From the NCBI GenBank assembly GCA_022750435.1, contig JAKIVS010000008.1, forward strand, positions 1 through 64,000: a stretch of DNA of 64,000 nt, in the 5' to 3' direction. Below, piece by piece: positions 1 to 8,837 of this stretch. How positions within the stretch are numbered: position 1 is the stretch's first letter; the number at the start of each line of letters is the position of its first letter. Origin of the DNA: Thermoplasmata archaeon. Lineage in GTDB: Archaea > Thermoplasmatota > Thermoplasmata > Lutacidiplasmatales > UBA184. A program made the translations under genes and the position numbers. Under the pieces are notes generated by a model, which saw only the letters and a list, made by a program, of their open reading frames with translations, was not told where the DNA came from and did not search any database.

Positions 1-55
1 CCTACGAGACCAGGACCTCAACCTGGCGCCTTTGACCAAGCTGGGCCACCCCTGC
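1..55 (-). tRNA. tRNA-Leu(GAG), 3' part beyond window edge
   Basis: The minus strand from base 55 reads as the first three quarters of a tRNA: acceptor GCAGGGG, then T8 and G9, a short D-stem GCC/GGC, and a perfect five-pair anticodon stem CCAGG/CCTGG closing the loop TTGAGGT. The anticodon GAG (bases 19-17) decodes CUC/CUU leucine. The long variable arm and T-arm lie outside the window. An AT-rich box around 86-97 on the minus strand sits about 35 bases before the 5' end and is a plausible promoter. Confidence 0.88.
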
Positions 56-186
56 GCGACCGCGGCCGCGGATGGCTCCTCGCGCATAACCTTTGCTCGG
101 AGGCCGGCGGGTCGGCTGGTTCCCCCACCGAACGAATGGGTTCGGCGCGAGAAAAAGGCTTGTACGGCCGCCCGCATCGGCCGCCG

Positions 187-597
187 ATGCCCGAACCGGT
201 TCGCGCGGAGCCCATCGGCGACCGGGCGACCGTCTACATCGGTCCGAAACCGGTGATGAGCTACGTCTTCCAGGTCGTCGCCGAATTGAACTCCGGCGCC
301 GGCCCGGTCGTCGTCAAGGCCCGGGGGAATGCGATCGCGAAGGCGGTCGACGTCGCCGAGGTCGTGCGACGGCGGTTCCTGACCGGGCAGGTCGACGTCG
401 GGCCGGTGACGATCGACACCGAGCGGCTCGTGAACCGCGACGGCCGGGAAGCGAACGTCTCGTCGATCGCGATCCGCCTCACGCGGACCGGGGAGTTGCC
501 GCCGCGGCCGCCCCCGGTGGCACCCCCGCCACCGGGCGGTCGTTCAGCACCCAAGTCCCCGCCAGCAGGTCCCCGAGCCGCTGGTTCTCCGAGCTGA
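187..597 (+). CDS. alba: Alba-family DNA/RNA-binding chromatin protein
   Basis: The core matches Alba closely: a VYIGPKPVMSYV strand-helix start, the VVKARGNAIAKAVDVAEVV helix with the conserved lysine region that contacts nucleic acid, and a C-terminal NVSSIAIRLTR strand. Alba is a small dimeric protein that coats DNA and RNA in archaea. An upstream in-frame ATG at 136 would add a basic 17-residue leader unlike the family, and an AT-rich box near 152-162 fits a leaderless start at 187. The reading frame continues about 30 residues past the usual end with a Pro/Gly-rich tail that overlaps the 3' end of the convergent RDD gene by about 120 bases. Whether that tail is translated as read is uncertain. 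Confidence 0.88.
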   Translation: MPEPVRAEPIGDRATVYIGPKPVMSYVFQVVAELNSGAGPVVVKARGNAIAKAVDVAEVVRRRFLTGQVDVGPVTIDTERLVNRDGREANVSSIAIRLTRTGELPPRPPPVAPPPPGGRSAPKSPPAGPRAAGSPS

Positions 598-2290
598 ACG
601 ACATCCCGAAGGCGCCGGCCGCCGTCGGGATGCCGACGCCGAGGGTCAGCAGCAGCAGGATCGCGAACACCACGGTCACCTCCGGGAGGAGGGAGGCGGC
701 GGTTCGGAGGCCGAGTCCCCCGAACCCGCGCAGAAGGAGAACGACGCTCTCCGCTCCTACGACCCCCGCCACGGTGAGCGGGATCAGCTTGGGGGTGTTC
801 CGGAGCAGCGCGGGGATGGCGGCCGGACGGCGGAGCGATCGGTCGGTGACGGCGAGGTGGAACAGTCGCTTGCCGAACGTCGTGCCGTACCAGTGCTCGG
901 CGAGGACGAAGTAGCCGAACCCCCACGCCGCGTAGCCGATGGCGGCGGCGTTCAACGGGACGCCGGTGAGCACGGTGGTGACCGGGCCGCCGGTCAGGAG
1001 GACGATGGAGACCCAGACGACGGTCGCGGGCACGGCGATCAGGAGGAAATCGGCGAGCCCGGCAAAGAATCGTCGTCCCGGAGTGGCGAATCGGCTTCGG
1101 GACATGTCCCGGGCCAGGCGGACGAGCCATCGCGCCGTCCACCACGCGCGCGCCGCGTCCCGGGGTCGGCGCTCCTTCGAGACGACCAGCGCGCGCAGGT
1201 TCCGGTGGTCCATGTCGACCCAGGGTGGGACGGGGAGCCCGCTCCAGGGGCTCCCGGTCGGCTCGGGGGGAGCGTCCAGCAGCCGGCGGGTTCGGTCGAG
1301 GGCGGCGTCCGCCGCCGCCCCGGCCATCCGGACGGCCCCCGCCGAATCGCCGTCGAGGGAAAGTTGGACCGAGCTCCGCAGGAGCGATTCGGGGGTCGCG
1401 GGGGGAGGGGAGGCGGTCGAGGCGGAGCGGGGCAGCCGCCGGTGCACGAGCCAATCGAACGCCCACGCTCCGACGACGGCCATCAGGCCGGAGAGATAGA
1501 GGAGGTCGAGCGGGCCGGCGCCCCCGATGACGTAGATGGCCGGAGTTCCGTTGCCATACAGGGGCGGCTGACGGAGGACGTCGGCTCCGATCAGGACCCC
1601 GATGGTCGCGGTCGCGTAGGCGAGGGGGAGCGAGGACATCGGCGGGAGCTTGAGCTGCTCGACGATGGCGACGGCGAGGATACCCACACCTAGCGGGGTG
1701 AGCAGGTAGTACGGGAACGCCGAGACGATCCCCAGGCCCGGGAGCGATTCGGTGGCGAGGAACGTCACGGCGATCCCGCCCGAGACGAGTCCGACGGCTC
1801 CCGTCATCACCCAGTCCGAAATCCCGGGCACGGGAGTACGGCCCCGGAGGAGGAGGACCGCGGTGACCGTCATCGCGCCGGCGATGGTCACGATGGCGAT
1901 CGTGGCGTAGGGGTCGGGAAGGAAGATCGCCGCGAGCAGAGCGACCGCGGTCTCGCCAACGACCAGGGCCAGGAAACGCCCCTGGGCCGGGAGATCCCCG
2001 GGGCTCAGGCGACGAAGGAACAGACCCGAGAGGACGAGCGGGATGACCCCGCCCCCCACGCTGATGGCGAGGATGTCGTGACGGATCGGTACGAACGGGA
2101 GGTCGCCGAGGTAGCCGAGACTTCCCCCGACAACGAGCAGCCAGAACGTCCGTCGTCCGAACCCGGCCTCGCGCGCTCGCTCGGGATCGCTCCAGGCGAA
2201 CAGGTAGAGGAACAGCCACAGGAGCGGGAGCTCGGCGAGGAAGGCGATCGTCTGGACGACGTTCGACCCGACCAGCCAGCCATCGACCAC
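479..2290 (-). CDS. DUF1614-RDD fusion membrane protein
   Basis: This 603-residue protein has two membrane halves. Residues about 10-260 carry roughly seven hydrophobic segments and a region typical of DUF1614 (LPLAYATATIGVLIGADVL followed by the IGGAGPLDLLYLSG loop). A soluble linker of about 130 residues follows. Residues about 395-590 form an RDD domain with its AEHWYGTTFGKRLF motif and the late QRLGDLLAGTWVL stretch. RDD proteins are poorly understood and some have been linked to ion or small-molecule transport. I know of no function for this fusion. It diverges from aspA across a short intergenic region with an AT-rich GGTTATATCC element near 2345. Its C-terminal tail overlaps the alba tail. 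Confidence 0.75.
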   Translation of the reverse strand: MVDGWLVGSNVVQTIAFLAELPLLWLFLYLFAWSDPERAREAGFGRRTFWLLVVGGSLGYLGDLPFVPIRHDILAISVGGGVIPLVLSGLFLRRLSPGDLPAQGRFLALVVGETAVALLAAIFLPDPYATIAIVTIAGAMTVTAVLLLRGRTPVPGISDWVMTGAVGLVSGGIAVTFLATESLPGLGIVSAFPYYLLTPLGVGILAVAIVEQLKLPPMSSLPLAYATATIGVLIGADVLRQPPLYGNGTPAIYVIGGAGPLDLLYLSGLMAVVGAWAFDWLVHRRLPRSASTASPPPATPESLLRSSVQLSLDGDSAGAVRMAGAAADAALDRTRRLLDAPPEPTGSPWSGLPVPPWVDMDHRNLRALVVSKERRPRDAARAWWTARWLVRLARDMSRSRFATPGRRFFAGLADFLLIAVPATVVWVSIVLLTGGPVTTVLTGVPLNAAAIGYAAWGFGYFVLAEHWYGTTFGKRLFHLAVTDRSLRRPAAIPALLRNTPKLIPLTVAGVVGAESVVLLLRGFGGLGLRTAASLLPEVTVVFAILLLLTLGVGIPTAAGAFGMSFSSENQRLGDLLAGTWVLNDRPVAGVPPGAAAAATPRSA

Positions 2291-2418
2291 GGAGCGTCCC
2301 GAGGCGCCGCGGGGGCGCCGACGTGGGGTCCGGAGAGCCGGGGGCGGTTATATCCCGCCCCGGGGCGCGCGGTTGCCGCGCCGCAAACGATTATGCGCCG
2401 ACCTCACTCGACGGTCCG

Positions 2419-3819
2419 ATGGCATCGACGCGCACCGAAACGGACTCCCTCGGCCCGCGCGAGGTGCCGGCCGACGCGTACTACGGGATCCAGACCCTGC
2501 GGGCGGTCGAGAATTTCCCGGTCAGCGGACTGATTGGCTCGCCCCACCTCCGCCGCGCCTACGCGTTGGTCAAGCTCTCCTGCGCCCGGGCCAACGTCGG
2601 TCTCGGTGCCCTCGACGCCCGACGTGGGAAGGCGATCGAGCAGGCGGCCGAAGAGCTCGCGGCCGGCCGGTTCGCGGACCAGTTCGTCGTCGATGTCTTC
2701 CAAGCAGGGGCCGGGACCTCCTACCACATGAACGTCAACGAGGTGCTCGCGAACCGGGCGCTCGAGATCCTCGGCGAGCCTAGGGGTCACTACGAGTCGG
2801 TGAGCCCGAACGACCACGTCAACCTCGGGCAGTCGACGAACGACACCTTCCCCACGTCCGCGCAGGTGGCCACGCTGTTGGCGCTCCGCGAACTCGTTCC
2901 GGCCGTCCGCATCCTTGCGGACAGCTTCCGGGCGAAGGGCCGGGAGTTCGCGGCGAACCCGAAGGCCGGCCGCACCCACCTGAAGGACGCGATGCCGGTC
3001 AGCCTCGGCGCGGAGTTCTCGGCCTACGCCACGGCCCTCGAGCATCTCCTCGAGCTCCTTCCCCCCGTCGAGCACGGCCTCGGCGAGGTTCCGCTGGGCG
3101 GCAGCGCGGTCGGAAGCGGGATCAACACGATTTCCGGGTTCCGCTCGAAGTCCGTCCAAGAGCTCGCCGGGCTGAGCGGCCTCCCCATCACCGTCGCTCG
3201 GGACCCGTTCGAGGCGATGCAGAGCCGCTGGCCGCTGGGCGCGGCGTCGGCCTGGCTGCGGAGCCTCGCGCAGGAGCTCGTCCGCATCGCAAACGACCTC
3301 CGGCTCCTCTCAAGCGGACCGGCAACCGGGTTCGACGAGATCCGCCTTCCGGAGATCCAGCCCGGCTCCTCGATCATGCCGGGGAAGGTCAACCCATCGG
3401 CGGCCGAGTGCCTCGACCAGGTGGCGTTCCACGTGATCGGGGCGGACCTCGCGACCTCCCTCGCCATCCAGGCGGGCCAGCTCGAGATCAACGTCATGAT
3501 GCCGCTCGCCGCCTACGAGGTCCTGTTCTCCGCCCAGATCCTCACGAACTACCTCCCCGTCTTCGCCCGGACCTGCGTGGACGGCATCCAATCGAACGCG
3601 CCGGCGATGGAGCGCTACCTCCTCGAGTCGACGGCGCTCGCCACGATCCTCACTCCGCGCTTCGGCTATCCGAAGGTCGCGGAGCTGATCCACGAATCGG
3701 CCCGCACCGGGACCCCAGTCCGGACGCTCCTGGTCGAGCGGGGCCTCCTTCGCCCGGACGAGGTCGAGAGCCTCCTCGGGAAGGCCGCGCTGCTCGCCCT
3801 GACGAAACCGGTCCCGTGA
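2419..3819 (+). CDS. aspA: aspartate ammonia-lyase (aspartase)
   Basis: A 466-residue member of the fumarase/aspartase superfamily, which deaminates L-aspartate reversibly to fumarate and ammonia. The N-terminal stretch REVPADAYYGIQTLRAVENF resembles aspartases more than class II fumarases. The superfamily signature GSSIMPGKVNP, the mobile loop with the catalytic serine, is at about residues 316-326. The GQSTNDTFPT and GRTHLKDAMPVSLG motifs are also present. An in-frame ATG at 2323 would add 32 residues with no family match, so I start at 2419. The gene links amino-acid catabolism to fumarate and fits with the glutamate dehydrogenase and arginine deiminase in the same window. Confidence 0.88.
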   Translation: MASTRTETDSLGPREVPADAYYGIQTLRAVENFPVSGLIGSPHLRRAYALVKLSCARANVGLGALDARRGKAIEQAAEELAAGRFADQFVVDVFQAGAGTSYHMNVNEVLANRALEILGEPRGHYESVSPNDHVNLGQSTNDTFPTSAQVATLLALRELVPAVRILADSFRAKGREFAANPKAGRTHLKDAMPVSLGAEFSAYATALEHLLELLPPVEHGLGEVPLGGSAVGSGINTISGFRSKSVQELAGLSGLPITVARDPFEAMQSRWPLGAASAWLRSLAQELVRIANDLRLLSSGPATGFDEIRLPEIQPGSSIMPGKVNPSAAECLDQVAFHVIGADLATSLAIQAGQLEINVMMPLAAYEVLFSAQILTNYLPVFARTCVDGIQSNAPAMERYLLESTALATILTPRFGYPKVAELIHESARTGTPVRTLLVERGLLRPDEVESLLGKAALLALTKPVP

Positions 3820-3881
3820 GCGGCCCGTTCGACCGGCCTCCGGCGAGAAATTAAGAGCCACGTCCTCGTCGGGAGCTATCG

Positions 3882-4634
3882 ATGCCGTCGATCGAGGAAG
3901 TGGCGGCGTCGCTCGGGAACGACACCTCCCAGGAGTACCGGCGCGCAGTCGAGGTCCTCGGGAAGGTCGGACTTACGGTCTACGAGGCGCGGGCGTACAT
4001 CGCGCTCGTCGCGCGCGGTGTGGGGGACGCCTCCACGCTCGCCCAGACGGCGCGCATCCCGCGCACTTCCGCCTACAAGGTGCTCGAGTCGCTCGCCGAG
4101 AAGGGGTACGCCGTCCCCGGCGGGGGGAAGCCGATCCTGTTCCGGCCGAAACCTCCCCTCGAGGTCGCCGAGTCGCTGAAAGGGTCGATCGCGGAGGTGT
4201 TCGACAAGCTCGAAGCGCTGCACCGGGCCGTCGCCGAGCACGGCGAACCGCAGCTGGTCTACCTGCTCTCGGGACGCGAGCGCGTCGTCGGGAAGATCGC
4301 GGAGCTGCTCGACCAGTCGACGAAGACGTTCATCCTGACGACGCCCCAGGTCGCCGACCTGCGCGACGACCTCGGCAAGAAGGTCCTCTCCGCGCTGAAG
4401 CGCGGGGTGCTCGTGACCTACGTCACCGCGGCCCTCCAGAAGGTCCCCGAGGGCGTGCAGTACGTTCCGCGGGGCAACCTGATCGCAACCGAAGTACTCG
4501 CCGACGGGCAGCACGCCCTCCTGGCGGCCCCCGGTCTCGACGCGTGCGGCTTTACCGACAACCCGATCCTGACGGCGCACCTGAAGCAGTTCCTCGAAGT
4601 GATCCTGACCCCCGGCATCGAGCCGTCCTCGTAG
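3882..4634 (+). CDS. TrmB-family transcriptional regulator
   Basis: A 250-residue protein. Residues about 20-95 form a winged helix of TrmB type: GLTVYEARAYIALV, then a recognition-helix region IPRTSAYKVLESLAEKGYA. A short coiled linker and a C-terminal domain follow (FILTTPQVADLRDDL and an effector-like fold), as in TrmB regulators that sense sugars or other metabolites. The protein is shorter than sugar-binding TrmB, so the ligand cannot be named. An AAATTAAG box at about 3848-3855 lies about 30 bases before the ATG, consistent with a leaderless transcript. taw2 begins 18 bases downstream, so the two are probably cotranscribed. Confidence 0.82.
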   Translation: MPSIEEVAASLGNDTSQEYRRAVEVLGKVGLTVYEARAYIALVARGVGDASTLAQTARIPRTSAYKVLESLAEKGYAVPGGGKPILFRPKPPLEVAESLKGSIAEVFDKLEALHRAVAEHGEPQLVYLLSGRERVVGKIAELLDQSTKTFILTTPQVADLRDDLGKKVLSALKRGVLVTYVTAALQKVPEGVQYVPRGNLIATEVLADGQHALLAAPGLDACGFTDNPILTAHLKQFLEVILTPGIEPSS

Positions 4635-4652
4635 GCGTCGGTCCCTGCACCG

Positions 4653-5510
4653 ATGGTCCGGGCGAAGGGGCCACCGGCCGAGCGGGTTCGCGCCCTCGTC
4701 CGGAAATCCTCGGGTGACGCGGTCGCGGACGCGTTGCCCGTCGGCTTCCAGCGGGTCGGCCGCGTCCTGCTCCTCCGTCTTCCGGTTTCGCTCCGCCCCC
4801 ACTACCGGGCGATCGGCGCCGCGTGGCGCACCGTTCCGGGAGTGGAGACGGTGCTCGCACACCGGGGGCCGATCCGGGGGGACCGGCGGATCCCCGACGT
4901 CGAGGTGATCGCGGGTTCGGGCACCGAGACCGAGGTCCTCGAGCACGGGATCCGGTACCGGTTCGACGCCGCCCGCGTGCTGTTCAGCCGGGGCAACGAG
5001 ATCGAGCGCGCCCGGGCCGGCGAGGTGACCCGCCCCGGCGAAACCGTCGTGGACCTGTTCGCCGGGATCGGCTACTTCGTGCTCCCGGCGCTGAAGGTCG
5101 GCGGGGCGGCCCACGCCTACGCCGTGGAGGAGAACCCAACGTCGTACCGGTACCTCCTCGAGAATCTCCGGCGGAACGGCGTCGCGGACCGGGCGACCGT
5201 GCTTCTCGGGGACAACCGGACCGTCGAGCTTCCCGTGCGCGGAGCCGACCGGGCGTTCCTCGGCTTCCTGCCCTCCGCGGTCCCGTGGATCCCCGTCGCT
5301 CTTCCGCTGGTCCGGGACGGCGCCACGCTCCATGTCCATCTCGTCGTCGATGCGCGAGGGGACGTCGGACACGGGGTCGCGGAGGTTTCTCACGCGGTCG
5401 TGGTCGCGGGGGGCCATCTGGTGGGCGCCTCGGGTCGGTTCGTGAAGGCGTACGGACCCGGCCGTTCCCACGTCGTCGTCGACGCGGTGGTCACGCCGCC
5501 CGGGGCGTGA
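4653..5510 (+). CDS. taw2: tRNA wybutosine aminocarboxypropyltransferase (Taw2/TYW2-type)
   Basis: A class I SAM-binding protein of the Trm5/TYW2 family, 285 residues. Motif I VDLFAGIGYFVLP is at about residues 132-145, followed by the AYAVEENPTSYRYL acidic strand. At the position where Trm5 methyltransferases carry an NxP-type motif, this protein has FLGFLPSA, which is the TYW2/Taw2 pattern. That points to transfer of the aminocarboxypropyl group of SAM to 4-demethylwyosine at position 37 of tRNA-Phe. No wyosine partner (Taw1, Trm5) lies nearby. Its last 20 bases overlap the end of the convergent aminotransferase. Confidence 0.78.
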   Translation: MVRAKGPPAERVRALVRKSSGDAVADALPVGFQRVGRVLLLRLPVSLRPHYRAIGAAWRTVPGVETVLAHRGPIRGDRRIPDVEVIAGSGTETEVLEHGIRYRFDAARVLFSRGNEIERARAGEVTRPGETVVDLFAGIGYFVLPALKVGGAAHAYAVEENPTSYRYLLENLRRNGVADRATVLLGDNRTVELPVRGADRAFLGFLPSAVPWIPVALPLVRDGATLHVHLVVDARGDVGHGVAEVSHAVVVAGGHLVGASGRFVKAYGPGRSHVVVDAVVTPPGA

Positions 5511-6621
5511 CGGCGCTCGCCCGAAGACGGTCCACGGCCTTCGGGAACGCCGCCGCGAACCGCGCCACGTCGCTCGGCGGGTTCGAGAACGAGGCGCGGA
5601 CGAACCGGCCGCCGAACTTCGGGGAGAGGTAGTTCCCCGCGCGGACGAACACGCCGTCGTCGCGGAGCAGCGTCTCCTGCAGGCGTTCCGGGGCGATGCC
5701 GGTGGCGGAGATGTCGATGGCGAACATGTTCGCCTGGGACGGGTAGACGGGGAGGAACGTCCCGGGGGTGCTCTCGACGGCGCTGCGGATGGTCGCCTGG
5801 TTCGCGCGGGTGGTGGTTCGGACGGAGTCGATCCACCCCGGCTTTGACGTGAGGTCGGCGACGGCGGCGACCTGCGCGAGGATGTTCACGCCGAGGTCGT
5901 TCGTGTTGTACTTGCCGACGGTCTTCGCCACGTCGGGGCGGGCCGCGAGGCCGCCGATGCGGAGGCCCGCGAGTCCGCAGTTCTTCGAGACCGACCAGAC
6001 GGTGAGCGTCTGCTCGGGGTGGAACGGGTAGGCGAGGGTGTGCCGGTCGGCGAAGTCCCGGTACGTGATGTCGTTCAGGAGCCAGAGGTGGTGGTCCTTC
6101 GCGATCTCCGCGATCGCACGAACCTCCTCGGGGGGGTACCCGGAACCGAGCGGGTTCAACGGGTCGATCAGGAGGATCATCTTCGTCTTCGGGGTGATGG
6201 CGGCCTGGATCCGGTCGGCCGTGAGGCGGTAGGGAGGCGCGTAGATGTCGAGGGGCACGGGGCGCGCCCCGGAGAGCTCGATGAACTTGTGGATGATCAG
6301 GTAGCTCGGGTCGCTCGCGAGGACTTCGTCCCCGGGCCCGAGGAGGGCGCGGGCCAGCATGTACAGCGCCTCGGTGCCGCCCGCGCTGACGAGGCAGCCC
6401 ATATCGGCCGGGAGGCCCAGGTCGGCCAGGACGAGGGACTTCAGTTCCGGCAGACCGGACCCGATGGGGTACCCCTCGTACCGGCGCTCCTCGAGGGCGA
6501 GACGGATCGCCGCCGTGGCCGGTTCCGGCGGGACGAGATGGTTGGTGTTCTGGCACATCCAGACGATCTCGCGTCGGTTCGCGTGGGCGTACGCGAACGG
6601 GTCGAAGCCGTCGCTCGTCAT
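5491..6621 (-). CDS. class I/II PLP-dependent aminotransferase
   Basis: A fold-type I aminotransferase with the glycine-rich SAGGTEALYMLARALL phosphate-side segment, the DPSYLIIHKF region, an LIDPLNPLGSGYPPEE stretch corresponding to the NPxNPTG motif, and the Schiff-base lysine in WSVSKNCGLAGLRIGG (Lys near 215). This pattern is common to aspartate-, aromatic- and histidinol-phosphate aminotransferase groups and does not settle the substrate. Two in-frame ATGs exist at 6627 and 6621. A TTTAAC box at about 6647-6653 on the opposite strand is about 29 bases from 6621, which favours the second. Confidence 0.82.
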   Translation of the reverse strand: MTSDGFDPFAYAHANRREIVWMCQNTNHLVPPEPATAAIRLALEERRYEGYPIGSGLPELKSLVLADLGLPADMGCLVSAGGTEALYMLARALLGPGDEVLASDPSYLIIHKFIELSGARPVPLDIYAPPYRLTADRIQAAITPKTKMILLIDPLNPLGSGYPPEEVRAIAEIAKDHHLWLLNDITYRDFADRHTLAYPFHPEQTLTVWSVSKNCGLAGLRIGGLAARPDVAKTVGKYNTNDLGVNILAQVAAVADLTSKPGWIDSVRTTTRANQATIRSAVESTPGTFLPVYPSQANMFAIDISATGIAPERLQETLLRDDGVFVRAGNYLSPKFGGRFVRASFSNPPSDVARFAAAFPKAVDRLRASAVTPRAA

Positions 6622-6862
6622 GGGCATCCGAGGACCCGGACGGTCAGTTTAACCCCTGCGCCTCCGATCGAGGCCCGCGTTCTTCGGAAAGTCCGGCCCT
6701 CGGCGACGGGTCCCGATTCCGCTCCCCGATCGGCCGGCCCAAGGTTCATATGGGGCGGGGAACGTCGTTCAATTCCCAGGGGATGAAGCTCCCCTTCGAC
6801 CGCCCGGCGCGGGCTGATAGCTTCTACTTCGCCGAACCGCGCCACCCCAGAAGGGCGGACCG

Positions 6863-7990
6863 ATGGTCGAATGGGCGCTGCTGACGATCCTCCTGGGACT
6901 CGCCGTTCTCGCCTCCTTCGTTTCTCTCCGCCTCGGAGTCTCGGTCGCCATCGTGGAGATCCTGCTCGGGGTCGTCGCCGGGAATTACCTCGGTGTCTCC
7001 AGCGCCGGGCAGGATTGGCTTCCCTTCGTCGCGGGCATCGGGAGCGTGATGCTGACGTTCCTCGCCGGGGCGGAGATCGACCCGGTCGCCATGCGCGCGA
7101 CCTGGAAGGAGTCCCTCAGCATCGGGGTCGTCTCGTTCCTCGCTCCGTTCCTCGCGGCGTGGTGGTTCACCTACCTGGTGCTGGCGTGGAGCTGGCAGGC
7201 GTCCCTCCTCGCGGGGGTCGCGCTCTCGACGACCTCGGTCGCCGTGGTCTACGTCGTCCTCGTGGAGAGCGGCTCGAGCCGGACGCCCACGGGGAAGCTG
7301 ATCCTCTCCGCCTGCTTCGTCACCGACCTCGGGACGGCCCTCGCGCTCAGCGTCCTGTTCCTCCGCCCCAACGAGTACCTGTTCCTCCTCCTGGCCGCCG
7401 TCATCGGCGCGACCCTCACCGTCCCGAAGCTGTTCGACCGGCTGTTCGCCGGGCTGAAGGGTCGGGCCGGCGAGACCGAAGTGAAACTGCTGTTCTTCCT
7501 CGTGGTCGTCCTCGGGGCGACGGCGCAGCTCTCTGGAGTTCCCGCCGTCCTCCCCGCCTACATCCTCGGGCTCGCGCTCGCGAGCGTGCTCGACCAGAAC
7601 CGCGCGATCTTGCTGAAGCTGCGGTCGCTCACCCTCGCGCTCCTCACGCCGTTCTTCTTCCTGAACGCCGGACTCAACGTCTCGACCGCGGCGATCGCGA
7701 CGGGAGCGGTGCTCATCGTCGCGCTGTTCGGCGTGAAAGTCGGGGCGAAGCTCGCCGGTCTCCTCCCGACGGTGCGGAGCCTCGTCGGGCACGACGCCAC
7801 GTACATCGCCCTCCTGATGAGCACCGGACTCACGTTCGGCACGATCTCGTCGATCTACGGCCTCGACGCCGGCATCATCGACCAGTTCCAGTTCTCCGTC
7901 CTCCTGACCGTCGTGATCGCCTCCGCGATCGTCCCGACGGTCATCGCACAGACGTGGTTCCGGCCCCTTCCCCCGGACTCCCCCACCTGA
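6863..7990 (+). CDS. CPA2-type cation/proton antiporter
   Basis: A 375-residue integral membrane protein with about eleven to twelve hydrophobic segments. It has the layout of Kef/NapA-like monovalent cation:proton antiporters: GLAVLASFVSLRLGVSVAIV at the N-terminus, FLAGAEIDPVAMR in the fourth-fifth helix region, and SACFVTDLGTALALSVLF with an acidic residue in the transport core. It ends soon after the last helix and lacks the C-terminal TrkA-N domain found on KefB/C, so it is a transporter-only form. It probably serves pH or sodium/potassium homeostasis. The 240-base gap upstream is shared with the divergent aminotransferase. Confidence 0.85.
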   Translation: MVEWALLTILLGLAVLASFVSLRLGVSVAIVEILLGVVAGNYLGVSSAGQDWLPFVAGIGSVMLTFLAGAEIDPVAMRATWKESLSIGVVSFLAPFLAAWWFTYLVLAWSWQASLLAGVALSTTSVAVVYVVLVESGSSRTPTGKLILSACFVTDLGTALALSVLFLRPNEYLFLLLAAVIGATLTVPKLFDRLFAGLKGRAGETEVKLLFFLVVVLGATAQLSGVPAVLPAYILGLALASVLDQNRAILLKLRSLTLALLTPFFFLNAGLNVSTAAIATGAVLIVALFGVKVGAKLAGLLPTVRSLVGHDATYIALLMSTGLTFGTISSIYGLDAGIIDQFQFSVLLTVVIASAIVPTVIAQTWFRPLPPDSPT

Positions 7991-8031
7991 ACGGCGAGCC
8001 GGGGGCTTCGAGGACGGGCTCGGACGGCCCG

Positions 8032-8814
8032 TCAGCGACGGGATGCGGCTTCGGCGAGGTAGGTCGTGACGATCCCCTGGGACTGCGGGACCGCGACGAC
8101 CGGGTCGAACCCCGCCGCGCGGAGGCGCCCCAGCATCTCCGAGCGCGGAGGCAGGTGTCGGAGGGATTCGGGGAGGTAGCGGTACGGGCCGCTACGGCCG
8201 ACCGCAACCCCCAGCCACGGGACCACGGCGTCGAAGTAGGCGTGGAACAGACGGGCCACCGCGGGGCTCGACGGCTCGGTGATCTCGAGCGTGAGGAGAG
8301 TCCCGCCGTCGGTGAGGACGCGGCGCAGTTCCCGGAACGCGTCGTCGAGGCGTGGGAGGTTGCGCACAACGAAGGCGGAGAGGACGACGTCGAACGTTCC
8401 CGATTTGAACGGCAGTCCGAGGGCGCTCGCGCGTCCGTAGCGGACCGACCGACGTTCCACCGGACCCCGACTTCGATGGGACGCGAGCGTGAGCATGCGG
8501 GCCGTGAAGTCGGCGCCGACGACGTCGGCCCCCCGGTAATGGCGGGCGGTGAGCCGGGTGAGGTCCCCCGTGCCGCAACCGACGTCGAGCGCCCGGCGGA
8601 CCGTGGGCTTTCCCGTCCGGAACCGGTCGAGGGCCCAGAGGGCGCGGGGACGCCACAGGAGGTCCTGCCCGAGCGAAGCCACGTGGTCGAAGGTGTCGTA
8701 GCCGTCCGCGATCGCGTCGAACATGGCGCGGACGTCGTGCTCGAACGCCGGGTCGGTCCGGTCGGGATACGGCGAGCCATCGGCCGCCGTCCGGTGCGCC
8801 CCCGGGGCCGACAC
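8032..8814 (-). CDS. MenG/UbiE-type quinone C-methyltransferase
   Basis: A SAM-dependent methyltransferase of the UbiE/MenG group. The N-terminus MFDAIADGYDTFDHVASLG matches the family's start signature, motif I is ALDVGCGTGDLTRL, and FDVVLSAFVVRNLPRLD with an R-V-L-T-D-G-G loop follows. Enzymes of this family methylate demethylmenaquinone or a related quinone, implying a membrane quinone pool. I choose the GTG at 8814 (260 residues). A GGTTAAG box at 8836-8845 lies about 26 bases upstream on this strand, and the longer reading frame has a non-homologous Arg-rich leader. The box overlaps the stop codon of the preceding ATPase gene, so this gene has its own promoter inside the operon's end. 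Confidence 0.82.
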   Translation of the reverse strand: MSAPGAHRTAADGSPYPDRTDPAFEHDVRAMFDAIADGYDTFDHVASLGQDLLWRPRALWALDRFRTGKPTVRRALDVGCGTGDLTRLTARHYRGADVVGADFTARMLTLASHRSRGPVERRSVRYGRASALGLPFKSGTFDVVLSAFVVRNLPRLDDAFRELRRVLTDGGTLLTLEITEPSSPAVARLFHAYFDAVVPWLGVAVGRSGPYRYLPESLRHLPPRSEMLGRLRAAGFDPVVAVPQSQGIVTTYLAEAASRR

Positions 8815-8837
8815 GCCCCGTCGACCCGTGGTCGGGC

